From: Teratosphaeria epicoccoides
Lineage: Eukaryota > Ascomycota > Dothideomycetes > Mycosphaerellales > Teratosphaeriaceae
Length of the DNA stretch: 64,000 nucleotides
Assembly (NCBI GenBank): GCA_021401465.1
Contig: JADDMT010000006.1
Location: 548,905 to 612,904, forward strand
Direction: 5' to 3'
Below the pieces are notes generated by a model, which did not search any database, was not told the origin of the DNA, and worked only from the letters and a program-made list of their open reading frames with translations. A program made the translations under genes and the position numbers. Positions 1 through 10,221 of this stretch are shown in pieces (position 1 is the first letter of the stretch; each line of letters begins with the position of its first letter).

Positions 1-285
1 CGGATCTCTCAAGCTGATGTGCCCGCTCATGCCTTCTGTGTAGCCTTTCCTTGCGAACACGCGGAAGGCTAGCGCCATATGTTCGAGCATCCATTGTCGA
101 TGCTGCGCGAAAGATGGGAATGCCGGGATTCCCGGAAGCGTGGTGCCTTGCGATATCAACTCCAGGGGTGATTTCTGCTTCTTCTGGACTTGGCCGTCAC
201 CGGTGAGTTGCGTGGCCTTGACGTGAATTGGCCCGTTGATGGCGACGGGTTCGGTCCCTGTGGTTGAAAGTGCCGATGGTGCCAT
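1..285 (-). CDS. Class II aldolase/adducin family protein, N-terminal part, cut by window edge
   Basis: An open frame starts at an ATG whose A is base 285 and runs without a stop off the left edge, giving 95 codons. After about 40 polar residues (PVAINGPIHVKATQLTGDG) it reads FPSFAQHRQWMLEHMALAFR and then GYTEGMSGHISLRDP. That second stretch is the typical opening of the fungal class II aldolase/adducin domain, where GxxSxRxP-like segments begin the sugar-phosphate binding fold. Members cleave or decarboxylate small sugar phosphates with a divalent metal, but many fungal copies have no assigned substrate. The metal-binding histidines would lie beyond the edge. No intron is seen in this part. 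The family is fairly sure, the substrate unknown. Confidence 0.75.
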   Translation of the reverse strand, partial: MAPSALSTTGTEPVAINGPIHVKATQLTGDGQVQKKQKSPLELISQGTTLPGIPAFPSFAQHRQWMLEHMALAFRVFARKGYTEGMSGHISLRDP

Positions 286-724
286 GATTATGAGAGCGTC
301 GGGTAGGTACCTGGTTCTTGAGAAGCTGTGTCGGAGTACCCAGACAGAAGTATGCAGATAGAGGGCAGATAACAGGGTTTATGTCTTGCGGCTGAAGCTC
401 CAACCAGGTACGTGACAGCGATGCTGATCCCAAAAGTCCGCCGACGACACTTGATAGAGATAAGAAGTTGTCCACGTCGTCCAGATCACATTGCCCAGAA
501 GAAAGTCAAACGAAGGCCGCGAAGGCCAAGCTGGAGCTTGCAGAGCTCCAGACCGGATACCTTCGGCGCAAGACTACAGCTCGAGCAACGGCAGATACCA
601 CTTCACATGCGCACTGGATACGACGGGACACCACTCGGCCGACCGTGCTTGCTCCATACCAGCCTTCGAGCAATAGCAAGCAGTTTCACATCACCTATAT
701 CTCGCTATCAAATCCGCCAGAACC
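286..724. other. Intergenic, 439 bp
   Basis: This is the upstream region of the aldolase/adducin gene and lies beyond the 3' end of the F-box pseudogene. Short open frames occur on both strands but none resembles a protein I know. No repeat was seen. Confidence 0.5.
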
Positions 725-2638
725 CTACGAGATGTGACTGCCATCACTATCATAGCCGCCATCATCCTCAGGCTTGCTCACAAGAGTGCGCTGCTGATAC
801 GTATTGCCAACAAGCTCGTGCTCCCCAAACGGACCGGGCTCCTCAGGCTCATAGTCAACTATACCCAGAGCCTGTTTCTGTCTACATTCCTCCCTGTAAA
901 GTTGTCGCTCGTCCGGAAAGTCGCCTCCATCTCGGATATATGCCTCCACCGCCTCATTGATGACCTCAGCGACTCGCTCTTCGGCGGGCTGGGCGAATCT
1001 GTACATGCGGCATCTCCGAGTTGCTACAGTGTGGACAAAATCGCCGCTCAACTTGACCTTGCGTAGTCGTGGGCATTGTCCCGCGATCCATTGGAAGGTC
1101 AATTTCCAGTCGCCTTCGGATCACGCAATGTGGCCCAGTGAGATCCTACGTTAAGTCGACCTATGCCGTAGAAAGAATTCGACAAGCTCATCTTCACTCG
1201 CATCGATATTGTTGATCGCAAAATCGCGCAACTTGGGCCAAATATAGGTACCTAGGATCTCGGAAAGGGATGCATTGCTATCCGCTTCTTCAGGAAGTGA
1301 ATCAAGGTCAGACACACGTGGTAAATTCAGCTTCAGGGTGATCAGTCGGTGAAAAGCGCCGCTTTTGAGGTGCTTTGTTGCCATGAAGACCGATCCTGAA
1401 ATATCATCATCCGTCCAGCCCAACCATATCAGCAACATTCCGGTATCTATGCAAAGCGCGTAATGCAAATGCCCGAGGCCAGCACGAAAAGACTCAGCCG
1501 TCCCCTTCTGCTCGCGTGCAGCCCATTGACATCGATCAGACTCGCTCACCAGGCGTGTGCCTTGTGGAGCCGCACAATTGCATTTTGGAAAGGACGTCGG
1601 GACGTCACGGCCAAGCAGAAAGCTGCTTAGACCCCGCTCTGAACCATTCACACAAGCCTGGGAAAAATGGTTTGTGCAACAGAATGAACGGAATCCTCAT
1701 GCCAATTAACCATCTCGAGGCCAACAAGCGGGAAGAAAACAGTAGGACGAAGCGCATGAAGTGTGCTGGTCTGGGTGCTCATCAATTGGCTCGTCTCGTC
1801 TTTGAAAATCTTGTGCCCAGGCGGTGTCCTGTAAAACGCTTCAGCGACCTGCCTGCGTCTTTCGCAGCACGCAAGATAGCTTCCACTTCGATAAAAGCCT
1901 GCGATGTCGTGCGCGTAGTCACCAGCAGGAAGTACGCCACGCTCTGCAACGTGGTATGGCGTTTCCTTATTCGGCTCGTAAGGATGCCTTTGAACGTATA
2001 GCGTGACTCGGTCGACGTTGGAGCAAGTCCTGAAGAAGTCCTCGAGCGTTTCCTGGTCGAGATGCAAGTCCGCGTGCACACAGTAGTCCCTGCCCTCGAC
2101 GCTCAGTCTCTGGAAGTCCACGATCATTGGCAGTTGGCATGCAGCGCACTCATTGCTCTCGCAAAGGTCGTCTGCACGGGTGTGTCATGTTCACAGAAAT
2201 ACGGTCGCCGCGGAAGCACAGTGCTTTGATCTTCTGGCTATGTACAGGATGTGCGGTCGCAGAACTCAGTCGTTGGAGACTCTGCTTCGTGTAGTAGACG
2301 TGGGCTTCTGGCATTAGGTATGCGATACCGTCGGTCGCCAGGAGAGAGCATGTCAGGCGAATTGAGGCAATGTCGTCAGTCTGCAAATACGGCATAAGGC
2401 GGTACAGCAACTCTGTAGGTAGTGAAAGCAACGCTGACTCCTTCTCGTGTGCCCTTGGGGTCAATGGACGCAACAGTCGTTCCGGCAGTCCATGTTTGTG
2501 CCTGTGCTGTGCACAAACTTCGCGGATGGTGTCGACTTGCGAAAACATGAGATATAAGCAATCGAAAGGTGCAAGAACAACACTTACGCGGACAGAGTAT
2601 CTCCTCCAAGTTTCTTGGCCATCCAATATCAACAGCAT
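725..2638 (-). pseudogene. F-box protein gene, decayed
   Basis: The first part (from an ATG at 2638 or 2548) holds an F-box-like segment, ALLSLPTELLYRLMPYLQ followed by DDIASIRLTCSLLA. F-box proteins are adaptors that bring substrates to SCF ubiquitin ligases. The reading then breaks. Near 2150 it must shift by one base to continue into a good downstream frame (2127-1648), and near 1650 it changes frame again, perhaps at an intron with a TTTTTCCCAG acceptor. Between 1154 and 1102 a single frame carries on across two stops, TAA at 1151-1153 and TGA at 1121-1123. On both sides it reads like F-box leucine-rich tail sequence (VEFFLRHRST, then SEGDWKLTFQWIAGQ). Both stops could be C-to-T changes of CAA and CGA. 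I call it a pseudogene. The frame shifts could instead be unrecognised introns, but the two in-frame stops are hard to splice out without losing conserved sequence. Confidence 0.65.
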
Positions 2639-3022
2639 AGATGCGCCCGGTACGCTAAAATTCGCGACGTGTCATAATTATTCCAGTTAATCATGCCTCC
2701 GGTTTCCATTGCAACAAGGCCGTGATGATAGCATGGCCTTGGAAAGAAGGAAACAAGAGCAAATACCTAGGGAAGAGAGGCATTTGGGCAGACATCGATA
2801 CAGTTTCGCGGCATCTGCAGCCATTCTTGATCATGTCGTTCGTCACCCGCACTTGCTTTTCAGACTGTGGAAGCATTCGTAATGATGATCGGAGATGTGG
2901 AAGGTCGCGAGACTACCGATGCTTTATATCGAATACGTACGACAAGTCGTGCGAATCTGAAAACACGGGATTTTGCAGAGCAGATCAGCAAGAGCCTAAT
3001 CCGCATGGAGATGACAATGCGG
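2639..3022. other. Intergenic, 384 bp
   Basis: This is the putative upstream region of the F-box pseudogene and the 3' flank of the R3H gene. Only small overlapping frames are present, and no repeat or RNA gene was seen. Confidence 0.5.
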
Positions 3023-4079
3023 TCACACTACAGCCCACAGAGGCCGCGGCAGCTCGCTTGTCGCTCGACTCGGACGTCTGGTCTGAGGATCGAACTTGAA
3101 GCCGACGTATGCTTCTCGTCGTGCCGGACTGCCGGTAGTCACAGACCATGTCTGCAGGCCGTAGTACGCGGCGATGGAATGCACGAGGTAGCGACTGCGT
3201 TCCGCCGTCAGTGAAGAGAGTCATGAGGAGCAAGGACACAAAGCATGCATACCCAAAAGCTGCACCATGATCATCCACCAAGGTCTGGAAGATCAACTTA
3301 TCCTTGGCCAGATGCTGCTCGTCCTTTCGCTGTCTCGCCTCGTCGCTCATCGCGCCGTTGCGGCCCACGAACACAATCTCGTCATCATCGCTTGAGTCCG
3401 GGTCGATGAGCCCTTGGCGCTCAAGCTGCTTCTGCTTCGTATCCCATTCCTCCACGAAGCCCCTAACTTCTGTTTCTAGATCCTGCAGCAAGCCCTTAGC
3501 TCCCCTCGACTTCTTCAGCTTTGCGCGCAACTCTTGCGTCACCTTCTTCACTGCAGCTTCTTCCTTGGTCGCCGGTGCCTTGGCCGCATCGGTCTTTTCC
3601 TTCCGTCGTGCAGTCTCTTTGGCATAGCCAGCATCCCAGAGCGGGGCGAGGAAGTATGGGACAGCGTGGCGCGGGTACTGCGGCCGGACCTCCCAGTCCG
3701 ATGGCAGTGGCGGTTGCGCGTAGGGATTGTTCAGAAGGCGATCGTTCTCCCACCGCTGCCGACGTCTGCTGCCTTCTTGCCCTTTGAGTAAAGCTTCGCG
3801 CCGCTTTTGGCTGTCGCGACGGATGGGCTCGCGACGCCTGTGAACGGTATGGACGGCCTCTGGGCGAGATCGAGCAGCCTGGGCCGTGTCTTGGTGGATG
3901 CTGTCGTCGAGCGGGATGTCGATGGTCACACGTTGACCGCGCACGTTCGACCCGACGGCGCTCGGTGGAGAGATGGATGTGGCGGCGAGGGCATCAGCAG
4001 CCTGCGAGGCTGTCCAGGCTTCGACGCGTTCGGCGGAGGAGACACGAGGGGTACCCTCAAGCTGGGAAGAGATGGCCAT
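3023..4079 (-). CDS. R3H domain protein with R3H-associated N-terminal domain
   Basis: Two exons, 3253-4079 and 3023-3194, are joined across a 58-bp intron (donor GTATGC, acceptor CGCAG) and give 332 aa. The N-terminal two thirds match the fungal R3H-associated region: a basic stretch around residues 80-115, then WENDRLLNNPYAQPPLPSDW and a charged helical part ending in the acidic DSSDDDEIVFVG. The second exon completes an R3H-type single-stranded nucleic-acid binding module, with GRYLVHSIAAYYGLQTWSV and RREAYVGFK. Reading through the intron gives an unrelated tail, so splicing decides the C terminus. The likely role is RNA or ssDNA binding; the exact function is unknown. The next gene is divergent, and the shared upstream region holds a long TTA repeat. 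Confidence 0.85.
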
Positions 4080-4271
4080 GATTGGGGGGTGTTGTGACGG
4101 GGCGGGGGGTGTTTGTCGTGGGGGACGAGGGTGAGGGAGGAGAGGGAGCTGTACGATCGCTATTGCTGAGGGCGAATCAAATGTTGCGCTGCGACCATGA
4201 CTGAGTCACTTACATCTCGTAGCAGTCGGCTGTAGTATATATACTAGTCAGCAGCTCAACGTACATTATTA

Positions 4272-4336
<65 letters not shown>

Positions 4337-4565
4337 GCTATTATTGTTATTATTGTTATTATCATTATTATTGTATGTGAAGTTGTGGTCAGGCCCAATG
4401 CGGACCAAGACAATAATAATAATGCAAGTAGATAGATACGGATGCATAGATAGCCCCCCTGATCCTCCGGCTGGGCGACCTTGTAGCCTGCATTCGGAGT
4501 TGATTGCCCATGCGTGATATTGTTGTGTACAAGATCAGAAGTACAAGCAGCCCCACGTTGCTGCC
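4080..4565. promoter_or_regulatory. Divergent intergenic region between the R3H and Erg27-like genes
   Basis: Both flanking genes read outward from this 486-bp stretch, so it should hold both promoters. It contains a long TTA trinucleotide tract (separate entry) and no credible coding sequence. Apparent poly-Leu, poly-Ile and poly-Asn frames come only from that tract. Confidence 0.5.
4264..4372. repeat. (TTA)n microsatellite, about 36 units, slightly interrupted
   Basis: About 109 bases are almost entirely TTA/ATT triplets, with a few TTG, CTA and TCA variants near both ends. The tract sits in the shared upstream region of two divergent genes and should be length-variable between isolates. 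Confidence 0.97.
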
Positions 4566-5978
4566 ATGGAGAAGTCGACCTTCACTGTCCTGATCACCGG
4601 AGCCAACAGGTCATGCGGATTCACATTGTCTCTCTCCCGCCCATCGCGCTGACTGACGCACAGCGGCCTCGGCTTCTCCATCTGTTGCCGGCTCATCGAC
4701 GAGTTCCTCTACTCGCGCCCCCAATCGCACTCGCTCCACCTCCTCTTCAGCACCCGCACCCCGCGCAAATCCGCTGAGACTCTCACGCGACTGAATGCGC
4801 ACCTGCAGAAGACACTGCGCACCGCCAACACACATGAAGCACCGGGACTGTCGAAGCTGATCGAAGCGCGGTACAGGATCGAAGGTGTGCAATGCGACCT
4901 CACCAAGTTGCTCACCGTCAAAGCCTTGTCAGAAGATCTACTACGGCGACGTGAAACGCTGGATGTGGTGATCTGGAACGCGGGCATTGCTGGCTGGAAG
5001 GGCCGCAACTGGTTCAAGGCAATCTGGGACGTCACCACCAAATGCGTGGAAGCCTGCACATATCCTGAGTACAACATCGCCGACGTGGGCCTCTTGGCAG
5101 ACCGCCAGGGTCGATCCGTGACGCAGCAGCAAGGCGCGAAGGCCGCGGGACCAGCAATGGCGGACGATGAGCCGAAGCTCGGGCAGGTGTTCCTGGCGAA
5201 TGTGTTTGGACACTACATGCTCACCCATTGGCTCGCACCACTCTTGACGCCCGACAGTCGCATCGTATGGGTCTCGTCAGTATCAGCCGTTGCGGAAACT
5301 TTTCAAGTCGACGACATGCAAGGCCTGAGGTCGTTGACTGCCTACGAAGGCTCCAAGCGTCTCACCGATCTCTTGGTCCTCGCATCGGAGCGACCGTCTA
5401 CTCAGCCATATGTGCGAAGCTTCTTGCCATCGTCTCCCGCCAGACCGCAGACTGGGGACGCGACAACACCCAAGATGCTCCTCACGCACCCCGGCGTGAT
5501 CGCCACCTCCATCGCCGGTCTCAACTGGATCATGACCAGCCTCATGCTGCTGACGTTCTACATCTGCCGCCTCCTAGGCTCCCCATGGCATCCCGTCGAT
5601 GCCTACAAAGGCTCGGTCTCTGCCGTCTTTGCTGCTCTCGCACCACCTGATCAGCTTCTGGAGTACGAAGCAAGGGACGGAAAAGGCAAATGGGGTTCCG
5701 CTACGAGCGTCTTTGGTGACGAGAGGGTGGCCAGGACGGAAGTTGAAGGCTGGGGCTTCTGTGGCGTGGTCGGGAAGATGGTCGCAGGTGCCGTCTCGAC
5801 TGGTAACAAGACGGGAGGTGTTCTGGGTGGCTATTCGAAGTACAGGAAGACTGACAAGGAGACGAGGGAGCAGTTCGAGGTTGATGCGACGGTGTGTTGG
5901 AGGGAGATGGAGGCTCTGAGAGTGGAGTGGGAGAAGCGGTTGGGGCCTGTGAGGTTTCAGGAAAACGAGGATGTCTGA
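4566..5978 (+). CDS. ERG27: 3-ketosteroid reductase, Erg27-like short-chain dehydrogenase
   Basis: Two exons (4566-4609 and 4664-5978) give 452 aa. The 54-bp intron begins GTCATG and ends CGCACAG, with a CTGAC branch-like motif. Splicing builds the cofactor-binding motif TGANSGLG at residues 11-18, which no unspliced frame has. Further short-chain dehydrogenase signs are WNAGIAG, the active-site YEGSK (YxxxK) and VSSVSA before it. A hydrophobic segment, IAGLNWIMTSLMLLTFYICR, fits the known membrane association of Erg27 at the ER and lipid droplets. In the family the enzyme reduces the 3-keto group during C4 demethylation of sterols, together with Erg25, Erg26 and Erg28. The length suits filamentous fungi, where Erg27 is longer than in yeast. 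The family is very likely and the exact sterol role probable. Confidence 0.85.
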
Positions 5979-6850
5979 GGCGTCCGGCGAGGCGTTCCGC
6001 CATCGAGACCAGGCGACTGAGTGTCGAACGTCAAGCTGTTATTTCTCCATCTCTACACAGTGTACAACATCATCCGTCACCTGTTAACTCCTGAATCAAG
6101 CACTGGCCCTCTCCGCCGTTGCGTCGATCATGTCGCAGCATGCCTCTCGCAGCCTTTGTGGTAGCATGTCGACCATCGAGAACCGGGTACATTACGACCA
6201 GGATAACCACAATCCATTGCCAGAACAGCGCGGTCGTCTCCGGTCATCACCGAAACTTGACTTCCCGAATCAGAGCCCGCCCTACGCAGAGAGCGTGGAG
6301 GTCACCCTCGACTGTGTCCTGGATCGCATCGGCCAACATTTTCCTTGTCTTGGAGCACCTGCTGCACGATATCCTCGGGGTCGCCATGCTGGATGTCGGC
6401 GTGCACTTTTCTGTCCAAGACGATTGACGAGAGTCACACCGCTGCCAGCGAATTCGATCTCGCCCTGCCCACAAACAACCTCAAAGTTTCCTGACACGCC
6501 AAAACCCACGTTCAGTCAGCTGTCGGCGAAAGGAAACAACAACATTTCACTATCCATGGTGCAGCGCCCAGTTGCTTCACTCACAATTCAGGCAGAAACC
6601 CTCTTCTCTGAAACACGAAAGCAAAAATCCTCCCAAGCACAATCCAACATGATCACTCCAGGAAACGCTGCCATCGCGCGTGACATCACTCAGGGTAGCT
6701 GGAGGACCTGGATACTGCATATTATCTTCGGCCTTCAGACCTTCCTGCCTTGTAATGAACGACGAGACAACCGCTCAAATTCAGACCAGAAAGAAGCTGC
6801 GTCAATCTCTGAAACGTGTGCTTGGAGTGAAGAGCTCTCCCTCCTACAGA
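5979..6850. other. Convergent intergenic region with an unproven 252-codon frame
   Basis: This lies between the 3' ends of the Erg27-like gene and the flavoprotein gene. A plus-strand frame from 6130 to 6888 (252 codons) is open, but it has no recognisable domain, a patchy composition, and runs into the 3' end of the flavoprotein gene on the other strand. I do not call it a gene. Confidence 0.4.
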
Positions 6851-8499
6851 TCAAGCGGCGACTGCGCCGTGTCTCCTCAATGCCTTGATCACACGAGGCT
6901 TCCTCTCCCTCATCCCGAGAACTCTCTGCTTCATTCCAGGCACCCGGGCACGAGGCGGCACCCTGGGTGTCAGCACCGGCAGTGGCCTAGCCAAGACCCT
7001 GGCACGATACTCGAGCCAGCGGACGACAGTATCGCGCATCACATCTGTGGCCCACATGTACTCCTGGAACATCAGGTCCGACATCAGGTCGGGATTGCGG
7101 CCAGACCCCAAGCCTCTCGCCGTAGCCCGGATGACATTGTCCCTCTCCTCCTGTGCCAGGCCGTCAGGGAGATGGAGCGCTCGCTGAGTGGTTACCGCAG
7201 ACTGCTGAATCACCTCTGCTCGTGGTTTGCGAACTTCTTGGTAGACTTGAAGAGCCAGCGGGATGTCGGTGGAGGACATCGCCAAGACGCACTGCAGAAC
7301 GCCTGCGTCCTCGATCGCTTGCGCAGCACCTTGAGCAACCTAAGGTTTGTTATTTAGCACATCAACATTGTTCGAATGTGGTAGTGAGGACTGACGTATG
7401 GTAGCATTGGATGGCACGCATCGCCCATCAAGACGACCTTGTTCTCCACCCAACTAGGCAAAGGTCGGTGCGATCTGAGGCTCCATTCTTGCACTGCGCC
7501 CTCCGGCACGTACGATAACAGCCTGCGGACTTGTGGACACCAATCTTTGTAGTAAGCCAGCATTTCATTCTTATCACCTAGTCTCGTCCAGGAAGCGCCT
7601 TTCGCGTCGTGAAACAGGTCTTGCTGATCAGGATGCAGCAGAACCATGTTGTACAATGTGTTGTTCTTGATCGGATACGCCATGATGTGACTGCCAGGGC
7701 CCATCCAGCGTATGGCCACATTCTCGCTTAGCAGTTTGAGGTCCTCCTCGTTCTCGAGCTTTTCTTTCGGGATCAGCACACGATATGCGGCATCACCGGT
7801 AGAAATGGCACGTTCGTCGTGCATCTTGTGCTTTGCAATCTGCCGACGGATCGTGCTTTTAATGCCGTCCGCGGCAATGATCAGATCAGCCGTAAGCCAT
7901 TCGCTAGCCAGAAGAAGCGGTCACAAATCAGCGGATGTCCAAACTGGCCTCGGTGTCCAACACTTACCCAGTATGCAGCTGAACGCGGGCTTCAAAGTCG
8001 TCGCTGCATCGAAGGACTCTTTGATCTGCCTTGATCGCTACACCTTCGCTCTTCGCGAATCTGAGTAGGACCGTTTGAAGGTCGCCGCGGTGAATCACGC
8101 CAAGTGGAGCACCATACGTCTCGGCAACAACCGGCATTAGAGGTGCGGCGCCTAGGACCTCGTCACTCTGCCATCTGCGGAGCGAAAGCTTGTCCATGAA
8201 ATTGCAATGCTTGATGATCTCGGGAAGAACGCCCAGACGCCCGTAAATGCGCATATTGTTTGGAGCCATTTGGATGCCCGCGCCCACCTCGCTGATGTCT
8301 TTACTCTGCTCCAGAATCTCAACATCGTGGCCCGACTGTGCGAGAGCTACCAATGGTCAGTACGCTTTGACAGCATTGCATCAACGCCTAACTCACCAAT
8401 GCCGACTGTAAGACCTGCTACGCCAGCGCCCACGACTATGACTTTCAGTTTCCGATCCGGACGCTCACGTAGCTTCCAGCAATCGCGATAGTACTCCAT
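6851..8499 (-). CDS. FAD-dependent aromatic monooxygenase, salicylate-hydroxylase-like
   Basis: Four exons (8397-8499, 7968-8346, 7396-7903, 6851-7339) are separated by introns of 50, 64 and 56 bp with GTGAGT, GTAAGT and GTCAGT donors and TAG acceptors. The product is 492 aa. The three group A flavoprotein monooxygenase motifs are in order: the FAD dinucleotide fold VIVVGAGVAGL near residue 20, the DG motif AADGIKSTIR near 175, and the GD motif VVLMGDACHPMLPY near 320. Such enzymes hydroxylate aromatic acids using NAD(P)H and oxygen; salicylate to catechol is the best-known case in the group. The C-terminal tail is Arg-rich and variable. The actual substrate cannot be read from sequence. No other aromatic-degradation gene is adjacent. 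Confidence 0.88.
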
Positions 8500-9903
8500 G
8501 ATCAATCAGTCGTAGAGAGAATGGTTACACTTTGGACATGAGCAAGCTTGGAGCAGACATTGACGATTATATTTCTTCCAATCAGTCGAGAACCTCTCGC
8601 CTCAATTTATGAGTTCGCCACATCCCGGACGAAGGGCTCTGAGCTCTAGAACACCAAGGGCACAACCAGTCAACTTCGGTCGCCGATTGGCGCTATGAAG
8701 TGATGAGTCTCTCCAGTCACCCAACGGCACGGCACGGTTGACTTGATGCATGTCTGTTATCTCGATATGTGGGAGCTGTATAGCCCTGATACCAGCATCC
8801 GATCGGCTTTGATCCAAGCAATCCATGGCATTGGTAGTGCTCTTGAAGCAGCTAGGATGTAAGCAAAAGAGTGCGCATAGAGTACCCCAGCACGACTCTG
8901 GGCCGCCCGAAAAACTCCAGCGTCCACGGCAGCCTCATTGGCACCAGAGCTGTGGTCACGCTCCAAGAGAGCCGGCAGACGGATTTTGAGCTGGTCTCAA
9001 CACCACGGGAATCGATGCGAATAGCTCAAGACTCCTTGCGCCAAGATCGGCTGATCTCACAGCACCCGGCAGGCTAGAAGCACCCTCACAAATATCTCCC
9101 GGAAGTGAATGCGTGATCCAGTCTCTTCTGTCATGGTGTCTCCGAATTGTCGGCAGTGCCGGGTGAACGCGCATCGGGAGAGAGGGTTTTGCTTTAGCAA
9201 TCCCAAACCCTGCGTAGACACTGACGTGAACGAGGAGTAATCACGGTCTGCATCACGATGGCGATAGACGCGACGAGTGTGTTCGAGCCTTGGATGTCTC
9301 GGCTCGCGACGCTGCTAGCCTGAGGAGACTATAGCACATATCATGCATGACCTTGGCGTCGAGCGAGTGTAAAGACAGTTCGAGCTCGAAGCGCAAAGGC
9401 ATGGACTCCTGTAGACCGTCAAATTAGCTGGTGCTCGAAGCCCACTGACAACCATGGCGGTCACTTGTGTCGGGTCGGATCAACAGCCGATGGGTGCGGC
9501 CAGGAGGACCGTGGACAGTAGCTGAGGGCGGATCACGGTGTCAGTGGGTGAAAACCCTATTTTTGGCGATGATGGCGCTCCACGGACGGGGGTTGACGCA
9601 TTGCTTGTCCAGCAGAAGTTGAGCCGACAGGCGGTCCGGACGAGACCGGGCCAGACTTCAAATGCCGCAGGCCTGAGTGTTCGAGGTGATCATCAGCATT
9701 TTGCATGGCAGGGAGGTAGGCAGGTGGTGAAGTCTGCAGTCAGAGTACGGAATGGAAGCCAAGGAGGAAGTCAGGTGCAGACCTGCAGGTCTAGTACAGT
9801 AAGGTACATGTACAGTAAGCACCGATGGCCCGTGCTCGTGGCGAAGCTCTACTAGTATGTACATGTATGTTTCACAGATGCCATTACTACCTCACCATCA
9901 ATC
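8500..9903. other. Intergenic, 1.4 kb, no gene recognised
   Basis: This is the upstream region of the flavoprotein gene (minus) and of the Fmc1 gene (plus). Only short frames under about 105 codons occur, with no known motif. No tandem repeat or RNA gene was seen. Confidence 0.45.
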
Positions 9904-10221
9904 ATGTCCTCCTCCGCCATCCAAGCCCGCTCCCTCTACCGCCGTCTCCTTCGCGAGCTTCCGTCGCGTCAGCCGTCTGCTCTGGCCAATCCATCACCGC
10001 TCCAGAAACACATCCGCGCCGACTTTACGCCGGGGAAAGAGAAACGACTGGCAGAAGCGCAGCAATTCCTGCATTACCTGCGAGCGCAGCGAGAATACAT
10101 CACCCTGTTGGAGCGGTACAATCCGGGCATGAACATGGACGAAGAGGAGAGGGTACGGCTGACCGCCAGGAGAGTGGGCATGGATCTGCCCCCCGAGATG
10201 CAGGAGGAAGAAGGGAAGTGA
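9904..10221 (+). CDS. FMC1: Mitochondrial ATP synthase (complex V) assembly factor Fmc1
   Basis: A single-exon frame of 105 aa. It starts with a short Ser/Arg-rich N terminus and the LYR-like motif LYRRLLRELP at about residues 11-20, and ends with the conserved block LLERYNPGMNMDEEERVRLT followed by ARRVGMDLP. This order and length match fungal Fmc1, a matrix protein needed with Atp12 for F1 assembly at high temperature. The start codon is the first ATG of the frame and gives the expected N terminus. No intron is needed. Confidence 0.88.
   Translation: MSSSAIQARSLYRRLLRELPSRQPSALANPSPLQKHIRADFTPGKEKRLAEAQQFLHYLRAQREYITLLERYNPGMNMDEEERVRLTARRVGMDLPPEMQEEEGK

Noticed and set aside
1..285. Left-edge class II aldolase/adducin as the OtnC-like partner of the DenD gene
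   Set aside because: It lies 38 kb away with many unrelated genes between, and its substrate cannot be read from the N-terminal part alone.
4272..4517. Poly-Leu, poly-Ile and poly-Asn frames
   Set aside because: They are translations of the TTA microsatellite, with no supporting start context or domain.
6130..6888. 252-codon plus frame between convergent genes
   Set aside because: No recognisable sequence and overlap with the flavoprotein 3' end; left as unproven.
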